Assembly: GCA_029785625.1 (NCBI GenBank)
Contig: JAFLZI010000004.1
Span: forward strand, 1 to 30,899
DNA length: 30,899 bases
DNA from: Nitrososphaerota archaeon
GTDB taxonomy: Archaea > Thermoproteota > Nitrososphaeria > Nitrososphaerales > UBA183
Direction: 5' to 3'
Below, one piece after another: positions 1 to 6,879 of the stretch. A program made the translations under genes and the position numbers. How positions within the stretch are numbered: the first letter of the stretch is position 1; each line of letters opens with the position of its first letter. A model generated the notes under the pieces. That model saw only the letters and a program-made list of their open reading frames with translations. It was not told the origin of the DNA and ran no database searches.

Positions 1-63
1 GGCCGGTCCCTCGCCGATTTTTCCTGGCCGCATAGTCACACTTAATAACTCGCGCAGAGGGGC

Positions 64-70
64 AATTTTC
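64..70 (+). promoter_or_regulatory. Weak TATA-like box for TRAM gene
   Basis: An AT-rich heptamer (aattttc) lies about 27 bases before GTG 95. A second AT-rich site (cttaataa) at 41-48 is an alternative. Inferred from spacing only. Confidence 0.35.
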
Positions 71-94
71 AGCGGCACCGAAAGCAGCTAGGAT

Positions 95-420
95 GTGAAA
101 AGACGAGTTTCGGACGAGGAGGCTACGGGCGGAGCAGCGGCGGAAGCAGCGGCTTCAGGTCCTTCAAGCCAAAGCCTGTAGAGGTCGGGAAAGAGTACGA
201 CGTTACTATTTCCGAGATCAGCAGGCGCGGCGACGGCATCGCGAAGATTGACGGTTTCGTCATCTTCGTGTCCGGCGCCAAGCAGGGCTGGCAGGGCAAG
301 GTCAAGGTGACCCAGGTAGCCAACAGGTTCGCCACCGGCGCGGTCGTTGGCGGGTCTGAGGGCATGTCTGGCGCCGAGGGCCAGGCCTCCACAAGCGAGA
401 GCGAAGCGCAGGGAGCATAG
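95..420 (+). CDS. TRAM-domain small protein, apparent frameshift near the start
   Basis: The frame ending with the stop at 418-420 encodes a Gly/Ser/Arg-rich N-terminus, then a TRAM domain starting about residue 30 (KPVEVGKEYDVTISEISRRG, then DGIAKIDGFVIFV) and an acidic Ser-rich tail. TRAM domains are small RNA-binding beta-barrels; stand-alone versions are abundant in archaea and are proposed RNA chaperones. This frame has no ATG, GTG or TTG between the stop codons at 43-48 and the TRAM domain. GTG at 95 is the natural start, but it lies one frame off. With one extra A in the A-run at 98-101, or a -1 slip there, GTG 95 reads straight through as a protein of about 108 residues. A sequencing or assembly error, slippage, or real inactivation are all possible. 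The domain call is firm; the intact state is not. Confidence 0.75.
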
Positions 421-476
421 GGTCCCCAAAGGCCCTAGTCCCGGACTGGCGGCTCGTCTTTTACGACGGCCGCTCC

Positions 477-495
477 GTTTTGATTTTTGATTCTT
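477..495 (+). terminator. T-rich tract after TRAM gene
   Basis: Two T-rich runs (gttttgatttttgattctt) lie 57 bases after the TRAM stop. Archaeal RNA polymerase commonly terminates at such oligo-T tracts. No protein-coding feature explains them. Confidence 0.45.
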
Positions 496-585
496 CTCAG
501 GCTCGGCACCCCGACGGCTCGTGCCGCCTATCGAGCGCCGTCATCTCGGTGGCCGGCTAGCTTTCGGGCCGGTCGGACGGCACAA

Positions 586-1053
586 ATGGAAAGGCTTAAT
601 CGTGGCGCAACATATTCTCGACCATTGGTCCTCTACGCCAGGGACGTAGTGGAGAAGGACTTCCTGTCGCTCACCGCCGACAGCACGGTCGTCGAAGCGG
701 CCAGGGCGATGAAGGCGCAGCGGCGCGGCTTCGTCCTGGTAGGTAGCCCCGCCGACCCCCAGGGGCTGGTGACCGAGTGGGACATACTGTCCAAGGTCGT
801 CGCCGAAGGGCTCGACCCGGAGAAGGCGACCCTCGGCCAGGTGATGACCACCGAACTGCTGAGCATCGACGCAGGGGCGGGCCTCGCAGCTGTGTCGCAG
901 TTGATGGCCGAGCACGGCGTGCGCCGCCTGCTGGTCAAGGACGGTGGCCACATCATAGGATACATCACGTCGAGGATCATGATGGCCCGCATGAACGACT
1001 ACGTCGACAAGGTCTCGACCCAGATAAGCCGCCTCCAGGCCCCCTGGTTCTGA
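586..1053 (+). CDS. CBS-domain pair protein
   Basis: A small soluble protein made of one tandem CBS pair (Bateman module). The first CBS (VEKDFLSLTADSTVVEAARA ending GLVTEWDILSKVV) is followed by VMTTELLSIDAGAGLAAVSQ and a second ending IIGYITSRIMM. Such modules bind adenosine nucleotides and act as energy or ligand sensors; no fused effector domain is present, so the partner is unknown. A longer frame reaches back to 487 but looks non-coding. ATG 586 is used here. The AT-rich stretch ggcttaat at 593-600 lies 25-30 bases before an in-frame TTG at 625, so leaderless initiation at TTG 625 (M-VLYARDVVEKDF) is a serious alternative. RNase HI follows 20 bases downstream and may be co-transcribed. 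Confidence 0.85.
   Translation: MERLNRGATYSRPLVLYARDVVEKDFLSLTADSTVVEAARAMKAQRRGFVLVGSPADPQGLVTEWDILSKVVAEGLDPEKATLGQVMTTELLSIDAGAGLAAVSQLMAEHGVRRLLVKDGGHIIGYITSRIMMARMNDYVDKVSTQISRLQAPWF
593..600 (+). promoter_or_regulatory. TATA-like box for CBS gene
   Basis: The sequence ggcttaat, preceded by purine-rich ggaaa (BRE-like), sits about 28 bases upstream of TTG 625. This is the same geometry as other promoters in the window. Confidence 0.45.
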
Positions 1054-1073
1054 GGTGAGCCCTGACGGTCACG

Positions 1074-1481
1074 GTGTACGTCGACGGCCTCGCTGAGCCC
1101 AGGAACCCCGGGACGGGGACCTACGGCTACCTGATCTATGACGGCGCGAAGAAGCTGGCCGAGGGCTCGGGGCTCGCAGGCTACGACGTCACCAGCAACT
1201 ACGCGGAGTACACTGCGCTCGTCGAGGCGCTCAAGAAGCTGAAGGAGCTCGCGCTCACGGGGGACGTCATAGTGAGGTCAGACTCCAGGCTGGTGGTTGG
1301 CCAGATGAGCGAGGGGTGGAAGGTCAAGGGCGGGATGTACCTAGACAAGCTGAAGGAGGCGAGGGACCTGATGAAGGGGTCCGGGACGGTGAGGTTCGAG
1401 TGGATACCCCGGGAGCGGAACCAGGAGGCGGACCTGCTGACGCGGCTCGCCTACGAGCGGGTACGCAGAGGCAGCCGCTGA
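1074..1481 (+). CDS. rnhA: Ribonuclease HI, archaeal type
   Basis: A 135-residue RNase H fold protein that would cleave the RNA strand of RNA/DNA hybrids, in R-loop and primer removal. The four acidic catalytic residues are visible: D4 in YVDG, E45 in NYAEY, D70 in VRSDS and D120 in NQEAD. The order and spacing match archaeal RNase HI, which lacks the basic protrusion of the E. coli enzyme. The start is GTG 1074; sequence upstream in frame (TVTV) also looks like part of the first beta-strand, so the true start could be slightly earlier at a non-standard codon. It follows the CBS gene by 20 bases. The next gene begins 44 bases after its stop, but has its own TATA-like box. Confidence 0.9.
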   Translation: MYVDGLAEPRNPGTGTYGYLIYDGAKKLAEGSGLAGYDVTSNYAEYTALVEALKKLKELALTGDVIVRSDSRLVVGQMSEGWKVKGGMYLDKLKEARDLMKGSGTVRFEWIPRERNQEADLLTRLAYERVRRGSR

Positions 1482-1493
1482 CGGCGTCGTATG

Positions 1494-1500
1494 TTTATCA
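1494..1500 (+). promoter_or_regulatory. TATA-like box for surface protein
   Basis: The box tttatca lies 26-32 bases upstream of TTG 1526, just after the RNase HI stop. This supports a separate leaderless transcript and decides the TTG start. Confidence 0.5.
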
Positions 1501-1525
1501 GCGTCGGCGCGGACCGCGGGCCGAT

Positions 1526-3574
1526 TTGCGCCGTTTTCCCGGCTCGGGCCGCGCCGCCCTGGCGATGGCGGCCGCCGCTCTCCTGGTAGTCTCCACCTCC
1601 GTCCCCTCCCTCGCGGCCTGGGCCCGCCCGCAAGCGCCGGAGCTGGTCCCCACCGTCCCGGTCCCGGGGACCCACCCCGCCACGCTGGCGTCGTCGCCGG
1701 GGGCGCCCATGCTCCCCCCTGGGCACCCCCTCGCCGGTCAGCCTTCCACCTCCGGCCTCTACGACGAGCAGCTCGGCATCACGTTCACCCAGGGCTTCCT
1801 GTCGATGCTCTACAACGTCACAGCGGTCCCCCAGACCGACCAAGTGTCAGGGACCGGCCCGGCGTACCTCCTGAACGGGGTGACCACGTCGGGGTACTGG
1901 TACCAGGTGGGCGTCTCCTGGGACTGGAGCCCTGGCCAGGGGTTCAGCATGAACTACGAGGTCTTCGGGCCGTCAGGAGCCTCGGTGTATCCGTCTGCCG
2001 CCGGGAGCGGGCTCGTGCAGTTCAAGGGCCAGGTCAGCCCCGGAGACACCATCGCCCTCAACCTCTACTTCAGGTCAGGGCAGGTGGTCATGCTCGCGGT
2101 CGACAGGAACAGCAGCGCCTACGCCACCGAGTCCTACAGCGCCGAGGGGGCCACGAGCTTCGTGGGGAGCCCGCTGAGCACCGCGAACGGCAACGGGTTC
2201 TTCACCGGCCTGATGACAGAGTGGTATCACGGGGACGCCTACTTCGGGAACCAGCAGGCGACAGCCTACACGACCTCCCTGGCTCAGAGGTCTGCCTGGA
2301 TGTGGATGGACGAGTTCTCGTGCTCTAACTCCAACTGCACGAAACGGACGCCCGTCTTCTCGGTCGCGACCAACGGACCGGTGACCTACGTCAACCCCAC
2401 CCAGCTGATCACGTTCAGCTCCCATGGGGCCACGGAGCTGAGCAGCGCCTATTCGTTCATCACGGGGACGCTGAACCAGTCCACGGTCGCCCTGACCGTG
2501 AGTTACTCCGTCGTAGGGGGCGGCTCGTACTCTCCGCCTGCTTTCAGCTACCTCCAGGACGGGTCTCTTCGCACGGCGAACCTGACCGCCGCGGGCTCCA
2601 CCTATCTGGTCGATTCCGGGAGCACCTGGAACGTCACGCGGACCCTTGCTGGGGCCGGCGCAGGCGAGAGGTGGGCCGCCGCGAACGCGACCCGGGGGGT
2701 GGCTGCGGTTTCGCAGTCGCTGAGGTTCGTGTTCTACCTCCAGTACTTCGTCGTCTTCCAGGCCACGGTCGAGGGGGGCGGGTCAGGGTACTCCCTCCCG
2801 ACGGTCAGGTTCACCGAGTTCGGTCTGGCCAACAGCACGGGGGCCGGGACCGGCGCCTGGGCTGACGCAGGGACGGCAGGCTCGTTCCCCCCGACCCTCG
2901 CGGGCTCCACGGCCGCCGAGAGGTGGGCCACCAACGACACGTCCCTCCCGATCGGCGGCCCTGGCGTCGTCTCCGCCGTCTACGTCCATCAGTACGCCGT
3001 GTCAACCGCGGCGCTCCCCGGGGGAGGAGGGACGGTGAGCCCGCCGCCGGGCTGGTTCGACGCCGGGGGGGTGCTGTCTCTGAGGGCGACGGCGAGCCAG
3101 GGCTGGGAGTTCGAAGGGTGGTCCGGGTCGGGGCCGGGGGCGTACTCGGGAGACGCGACCTCCGCGACCCTGGAGGTGAGCGGGCCGCTCAACGAAAGCG
3201 CCCTGTTCTATCCGGGGCTGACCGTCGCCGTGGCGGCGGGGGGGACCGTCGCCTTCGCCTACGCTGGCGGCAGCGGGACCGCTGCCTCGGGGTCGACGAC
3301 TGTCTACGCCCCGCTCGGGACGACGGTGACGCTCAGCGCCAGGGCCTCGTCCCCGCTCTACGTCTTCTCTGGGTGGGGAGGAGCGAAGGGAGACGCCGTG
3401 GAGACGGTCCGGCTCTCGGGCCCGGAGGCCGCGGAGGCGTCCTTCGGCTACAACCTCCCTGTCCTCTTGGCGCTGGGGGTCGTCGCCGCGCTGGTCCTGG
3501 CGGCTGCGTTTGCCTTCGCCCTTAGGCGCAGGCCGAACGCCGGGCGGTGGTCGACAGCGGCGCCGCTCACGTGA
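1526..3574 (+). CDS. Large secreted, C-terminally anchored surface protein with InlB-type repeats
   Basis: A 682-residue predicted extracellular protein. Residues 1-35 contain basic residues and a hydrophobic stretch (ALAMAAAALLVVSTSVPSLA), a good signal peptide. The middle is rich in Ser, Thr, Gly and Tyr, with about ten N-glycosylation sequons (for example NVT, NSS, NLT, NAT, NDT). Near residue 500 is a divergent InlB/bacterial-repeat type unit (WEFEGWSGSGPGAYSG), and around residues 570-630 a second related unit ending YVFSGWGGAKGD. A C-terminal membrane helix (LLALGVVAALVLAAAFAFAL) followed by RRR would anchor it. Two nearby Cys residues (FSCSNSNC) may form a disulfide. No enzymatic motif is recognised. 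The family is unassigned; a cell-envelope or adhesive role is inference. An upstream in-frame extension overlaps RNase HI and is rejected in favour of TTG 1526. Confidence 0.75.
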   Translation: MRRFPGSGRAALAMAAAALLVVSTSVPSLAAWARPQAPELVPTVPVPGTHPATLASSPGAPMLPPGHPLAGQPSTSGLYDEQLGITFTQGFLSMLYNVTAVPQTDQVSGTGPAYLLNGVTTSGYWYQVGVSWDWSPGQGFSMNYEVFGPSGASVYPSAAGSGLVQFKGQVSPGDTIALNLYFRSGQVVMLAVDRNSSAYATESYSAEGATSFVGSPLSTANGNGFFTGLMTEWYHGDAYFGNQQATAYTTSLAQRSAWMWMDEFSCSNSNCTKRTPVFSVATNGPVTYVNPTQLITFSSHGATELSSAYSFITGTLNQSTVALTVSYSVVGGGSYSPPAFSYLQDGSLRTANLTAAGSTYLVDSGSTWNVTRTLAGAGAGERWAAANATRGVAAVSQSLRFVFYLQYFVVFQATVEGGGSGYSLPTVRFTEFGLANSTGAGTGAWADAGTAGSFPPTLAGSTAAERWATNDTSLPIGGPGVVSAVYVHQYAVSTAALPGGGGTVSPPPGWFDAGGVLSLRATASQGWEFEGWSGSGPGAYSGDATSATLEVSGPLNESALFYPGLTVAVAAGGTVAFAYAGGSGTAASGSTTVYAPLGTTVTLSARASSPLYVFSGWGGAKGDAVETVRLSGPEAAEASFGYNLPVLLALGVVAALVLAAAFAFALRRRPNAGRWSTAAPLT

Positions 3575-3592
3575 AGAAAGACGGACGAAGAG

Positions 3593-3693
3593 TGGGCCCG
3601 CCCGGACTCGGACCGGGGATTCTGACGCGGGAGCAGGTTGCCCTCGTTTCGCCGTGTGAGAGCGACGTCATAGCCAGACTAGACCACGGGCCC
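3593..3693 (-). tRNA. tRNA-Val(CAC) with a probable intron in the variable region
   Basis: On the minus strand the acceptor GGGCCCG pairs with CGGGCCC and is followed by A73. The D arm carries GUC/GAC with GG in the loop. The anticodon stem UCGCU/GGCGA closes a 7-base loop CUCACAC, giving anticodon CAC (valine). The T stem CCCGG/CCGGG closes loop UCCGAGU. Between anticodon stem and T stem are 31 bases where 5 are expected, so about 26 bases (roughly 3617-3642) are probably an intron at a non-canonical site. They contain an imperfect hairpin. The mature tRNA would be 75 bases. A class II long arm is unlikely because acceptor, A73 and anticodon all say Val. T-loop position 55 is C rather than U. 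Confidence 0.88.
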
Positions 3694-3716
3694 CGGCGGT
3701 GCCGCCCTCGAACCCG

Positions 3717-3722
3717 ATATTT
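3717..3722 (-). promoter_or_regulatory. TATA box for tRNA-Val
   Basis: Reading the minus strand, aaatat lies about 26 bases before the tRNA 5' end, the normal archaeal spacing, within CAAATATC. Confidence 0.6.
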
Positions 3723-3731
3723 GCCTTTGCT

Positions 3732-4985
3732 TCACCCGGTCACTGTCGGGGTCTCGGCCTGCAGCGAGGCCATGAAGTCCCTGAACCCGAAGGAGGCCCT
3801 GCGCCTGAACCAGGCCGCCCCCAGGATGGTGACCACGTTGGTGAATATGATCACGTAGGAGACAAGCCCCAGGAAGGTGCTCCCGAGAGGGAGGGAGTAG
3901 CTGAGCGCGAGGATGGCGAGGGTCGCCTGGGTCACCCCCTGGGCGGACAGGAGGATGAGCTCCGCCCTGCTCTTCGCTGTCTCAGCCCCGGCCGTCGCGG
4001 CGACCACGGAGATCGACCTGGCGCCCAGGAGCCCGGCCGTCAGGAGCAGCCCCACGGTCACCCCCATGACGATGCTGCCGATGCCGAGGTCGAAGGTCAG
4101 CCCGAGGAAGACGAAGAAGAGCGTGTTCAGCAGGAAGGCGATCTCCTCCTGCATCCCTGAGACCCTGGACATCAGCGGGTCGATGTCTATCTGCTTGGTC
4201 CTGAGGAGGTTCAGGACCTTGTAGTTTCCGAATATCAGCCCGAAGATGAACGCCGCCAGCTCCCCGCTCCCCCCCAGGGCCTCGGTCCCGGCGTAGGTGA
4301 CGAGGATCATCCCCAGCATCAGGACGTAGGTGTACCTCTGGTCCCGGACCCTCTGGAGTATGAAGAGCCAGACGAAGGAGAACGCCACGGCCGGGACTAT
4401 GCCTATGGAGAAGGTCGCGGCGACCTTGGTCAGGGACAGGGCGAAGCTGACCACCGGGGCGGCGTTGACCTGGACCAGGGCCAGGAAGGCGATGATCCCC
4501 ACGATGGAGTTCAGCACCGACTCGATGGTCACCAGGGAGACGGTGTCAGCCGAGAACCTGAGCGACCTGGCAAGGGGGACCACCACCGGGGTGCTGGTCT
4601 GCCCGGCTATGATTGAGCCGAATATCATCGACTCGAGCAGGTCCCAGTGCATGACGAAGCGGCCGAAGGCGGTTATCCCCACCATGGACAGGGAGAAGTA
4701 CATGGCGACGAGGGCCACCGCCCTGCTCCCCTGGGTGAGGCTCCTGAGCCTCAGCTGGAGGCCGCTGTAGAAGAGTATCATTATCAGGGTCAGCTCGGCG
4801 AAGAGCCCCAGGAACGGGCTCAGCTCCGCCCCGGAGAAGACGTGGAAGCCTGGGCCCAGCACTATGCCTATGAGGATGAGGAAGAGGAAAGACGGCACCC
4901 CCGTCCTCCTGAACAGCAGCTCCCCTAGGAACCCCATGAAGACGATGGCCGCCACCACGGCGAATACCAGTATGGTGTCTGCCAA
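3732..4985 (-). CDS. CPA-family monovalent cation/proton antiporter
   Basis: A 417-residue integral membrane protein with about 12 hydrophobic helices. The N-terminal segment (RRTGVPSFLFLILIGIVLGP) is typical of Na+/H+ exchangers of the CPA superfamily. The conserved mid-protein region reads GQTSTPVVVPLARSL then TIESVLNS. The classic CPA1 signature has an acidic residue in the first segment and ESLLND in the second; here both lack the Asp, so ion selectivity is uncertain. It probably exchanges Na+ or K+ for H+ in pH and ion homeostasis. The start is TTG 4985, with tttaa 28-32 bases upstream. There is no C-terminal TrkA domain, unlike many Kef-type proteins. It is a single gene, convergent with the surface-protein gene and separated from it by tRNA-Val. 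Confidence 0.85.
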   Translation of the reverse strand: MADTILVFAVVAAIVFMGFLGELLFRRTGVPSFLFLILIGIVLGPGFHVFSGAELSPFLGLFAELTLIMILFYSGLQLRLRSLTQGSRAVALVAMYFSLSMVGITAFGRFVMHWDLLESMIFGSIIAGQTSTPVVVPLARSLRFSADTVSLVTIESVLNSIVGIIAFLALVQVNAAPVVSFALSLTKVAATFSIGIVPAVAFSFVWLFILQRVRDQRYTYVLMLGMILVTYAGTEALGGSGELAAFIFGLIFGNYKVLNLLRTKQIDIDPLMSRVSGMQEEIAFLLNTLFFVFLGLTFDLGIGSIVMGVTVGLLLTAGLLGARSISVVAATAGAETAKSRAELILLSAQGVTQATLAILALSYSLPLGSTFLGLVSYVIIFTNVVTILGAAWFRRRASFGFRDFMASLQAETPTVTG

Positions 4986-5012
4986 AGCGAAAGGCGCCGA
5001 CAGGAGACAGCA

Positions 5013-5017
5013 TTTAA
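5013..5017 (-). promoter_or_regulatory. TATA box for antiporter
   Basis: GCTTAAATG on the minus strand is centred 30 bases before TTG 4985. It supports leaderless use of TTG rather than the ATG embedded in the box itself. Confidence 0.55.
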
Positions 5018-5058
5018 GCCCTTGAAACCCCTCTAGGGGGACCCCTCGGGGCCCCAGG

Positions 5059-5226
5059 CTACTTCTTCAGGCCCACCGATCTGTTCTTCAGCCGCAGGTC
5101 GGAGGACTTGCACTTCCTGCACCTCGCTGCGTTGAGCGGGTTCCTGGCGCCGCACCTCAGGCAGACCTGGAGGAAGAGTCGCCTCTTCTGGGCTATCTGC
5201 TTCTTCGTGGCGTCGGCGATTGGCAT
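5059..5226 (-). CDS. rpl40e: Ribosomal protein L40e
   Basis: A 55-residue basic zinc-ribbon protein of the large ribosomal subunit. It starts MPIADATKKQIAQKRRLF, and four cysteines lie at C22/C25 and C36/C39 (VCLRCGARNP, ARCRKCKSSDL), ending in a basic tail (VGLKK). Archaeal L40e matches the C-terminal ribosomal part of eukaryotic ubiquitin-L40 fusions. The length fits the family. Start ATG 5226 is preceded by a TATA-like box at 5260-5267, giving a short leader of about 10 bases. It is transcribed in the same direction as the antiporter but probably separately, since the antiporter has its own TATA box 40 bases after the L40e stop. Confidence 0.93.
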   Translation of the reverse strand: MPIADATKKQIAQKRRLFLQVCLRCGARNPLNAARCRKCKSSDLRLKNRSVGLKK

Positions 5227-5259
5227 ATGAGCGTCTCTTCGCCGACCTCCGAGACACCA

Positions 5260-5267
5260 CTATAAGC
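5260..5267 (-). promoter_or_regulatory. TATA box for rpl40e
   Basis: The near-symmetric box ctataagc is about 36 bases before the L40e ATG. On the plus strand it could also have served the decayed regulator that begins at 5308. Confidence 0.5.
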
Positions 5268-5307
5268 TTTCAGATGGCGGCTGCACGCCGGAGCGGGCGC
5301 GCTGCGA

Positions 5308-5670
5308 ATGGGCGACCTGGTGGACGAACGAGAAGGGGACGGAAAGCGGGAGGCTGCAAGGGCGGTGAACCCGAAGGCCGCGGGCTCCGCCGGAGGGGAC
5401 GTGGACGCCTTCCGGAAGAAGGGGGCGACCGCAGGAGACTAGGCGCCAAAGGCGCAGAGGGCGTTCAAGCTCCTCTCGAACCCGGCCAGTGCGCTCATCC
5501 TTTCAGCGCTGATGGGAGCGGAGCCATACCCCCGCCATATCGCCCAGAAGCTGTCGATGCGCGAGTCCCACGTGTCGTAGCCCCTGAGCCCTCGCGGCGC
5601 TGGGCCTCGTGAAGGACCGTTGGACGAGGGCGGCGTCCGGCTGGGCCCTGGCTCACGACGGGCGGGCGGG
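5308..5670 (+). pseudogene. Decayed winged-helix (ArsR-like) regulator
   Basis: Starting at ATG 5308 the frame reads MGDLVDEREGDGKREAARAV and on to a TAG at 5440. The same frame then continues as AQRAFKLLSNPASALILSAL, a typical ArsR/winged-helix first helix, followed by GAEPYPRHIAQKLSMRESHV, the helix-turn-helix, before a second TAG at 5578. The expected continuation (LAALGLVKDRWTRAASGWAL) appears in another frame from 5591. Two stops plus one frameshift in a recognisable fold indicate a pseudogene. The C-terminal end is vague, and reading into the sucD antisense is not meaningful. It lies between rpl40e and sucD, transcribed opposite to both. The family call rests on the HTH pattern only. 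Confidence 0.7.
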
Positions 5671-5726
5671 GGCAAAGCAGAGCTGCCCGAGGCGAGCGCG
5701 TCAGGGCGCCCGAGAGGCGCGGGGGC

Positions 5727-6611
5727 TCATGCCAGAGCCTTCTTCACCAGCGCGGGCACCTCCATCGGGGTCATCGCCACTTCTACCCCCGCTGACCTTA
5801 GAGCCTGTATCTTGGAGTCGGCGGTCCCGACGTTGCCGTAGATTATCGCTCCCGCGTGCCCCATCTTCTTCTCCTTGGGGGCGTGCCTCCCGGCGACGTA
5901 GGCCACGATGGGCTTCCTGTACCCAGACTTCTGTATGTGCCGCGCGAGGCGCTCCTCGGCGTCCCCCCCGATCTCGCCCACGGTGACCACGGCCTTCGTC
6001 TCAGGCATCGCCTGGACGCAGTCCATCCACTCGATCGAAGTGGACCCGTTGACCGGGTCTCCGCCGATTCCCACCGCGAGGGACTGGCCGTAGCCTGCCG
6101 CGGTCAGCTGCCCCGCTATCTCGTAGGTGAGGGTCCCGCTCCTCGAGTAGAGGGCGACCCCGCCGGGGGCGAAGGACGTGGCGGGCATTATGCCGAGCTT
6201 CACCTTCTGGGCCGGGACGATGATCCCGGGGCAGTTGGGCCCGATTATCGTCGCCCCCTTGCTCTGGGCCAGCTGCACGAGCTTCAGCTCGTCCCTCACC
6301 GGGACGTGCTCCGTGATTATGACGAGCAACTTCACCCCGGCCTCCAGCGCTTCGACCCCCGCTGCCAGGGTGAACTCGGCAGGGACGAAGCAGACCGAGA
6401 CCTTGGCGCCTGTCTTCGCGGCCGCCTCCGCGACGGTGTCGTACACGGGCACCCCCTCCACTGTCTGGCCACCCTTGCCGGGGGTCGCGCCGGCCGCGAC
6501 GTTGGTCCCGTAGTCCAGCATGAGCCTGGTGTGCAGGCGGCCATACCTCCCCGTGATGTTTTGTACCATGATCGGCGTTGACGGCGTCAGGTCGACTCCG
6601 AATACTTTCAC
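5727..6611 (-). CDS. sucD: Succinyl-CoA synthetase (ADP-forming) alpha subunit
   Basis: A 294-residue alpha subunit of succinate-CoA ligase, which interconverts succinyl-CoA plus ADP plus phosphate with succinate plus CoA plus ATP. The N-terminal CoA-binding Rossmann domain has MVQNITGRYGRLHTRLMLDY and NVAAGATPGKGG. The conserved IGPNCPGII and the phospho-histidine motif MGHAGAII (H252) are intact. Length is normal. The start is GTG 6611, with a TATA-like box 26-34 bases upstream. The beta subunit gene lies upstream on the same strand, but 268 bases away and with its own promoter, so the pair is not a tight sucCD operon. The enzyme serves the TCA cycle, and in autotrophic relatives also succinyl-CoA metabolism tied to carbon fixation. 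Confidence 0.96.
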   Translation of the reverse strand: MKVFGVDLTPSTPIMVQNITGRYGRLHTRLMLDYGTNVAAGATPGKGGQTVEGVPVYDTVAEAAAKTGAKVSVCFVPAEFTLAAGVEALEAGVKLLVIITEHVPVRDELKLVQLAQSKGATIIGPNCPGIIVPAQKVKLGIMPATSFAPGGVALYSRSGTLTYEIAGQLTAAGYGQSLAVGIGGDPVNGSTSIEWMDCVQAMPETKAVVTVGEIGGDAEERLARHIQKSGYRKPIVAYVAGRHAPKEKKMGHAGAIIYGNVGTADSKIQALRSAGVEVAMTPMEVPALVKKALA

Positions 6612-6635
6612 GGTCCCACTGGCCGCCCCGGGCTG

Positions 6636-6645
6636 TCTATATTTC
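6636..6645 (-). promoter_or_regulatory. TATA box for sucD
   Basis: GAAATATAGA on the minus strand is centred 29 bases before GTG 6611, in the spacer between sucC and sucD. It implies independent transcription of sucD. Confidence 0.6.
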
Positions 6646-6879
6646 TTGTTCCTGCTCGCGCAATCCTGCGGTGCCTGCGCCCCCGTCCGTCGCAGACCGG
6701 TTCGCGGGCGGCCCCCCGATCTGCTCTGCGGGCCGGCGTCGCAGGCGGAGAGTCCGCCAGGGACAAAGACAGGGCGCGCGGGGACGGGGAGGCGGACCCC
6801 TCCGCGGCTCCGGCTCCGATGGAGCGTCAGGAAGACGAACCGGTTGCCCGCACGAAGCTCTTCAGGCAGTCGGGGGCCG
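6646..6879. other. Spacer between sucC and sucD
   Basis: This GC-rich interval contains no convincing gene or RNA. A short minus-strand frame that begins at ATG 6883, next to the sucC stop (MTAPDCLKSFVR), ends after 18 codons and has no support. Confidence 0.5.

Noticed and set aside
1316..1525. N-terminal extension of the surface protein overlapping RNase HI
   Set aside because: It lies in another frame of the RNase HI gene and puts 70 polar residues before the signal peptide. TTG 1526 with a TATA-like box fits better.
3593..3693. Class II (Leu or Ser) tRNA instead of tRNA-Val with an intron
   Set aside because: The acceptor stem, A73 and CAC anticodon in a proper 7-base loop all indicate valine, and 31 bases exceed normal type II variable arms.
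5440..5580. TAG readthrough (for example pyrrolysine) in the winged-helix gene
   Set aside because: A frameshift is also needed just after the second TAG, and no pyrrolysine genes are seen here. Simple decay explains all lesions.
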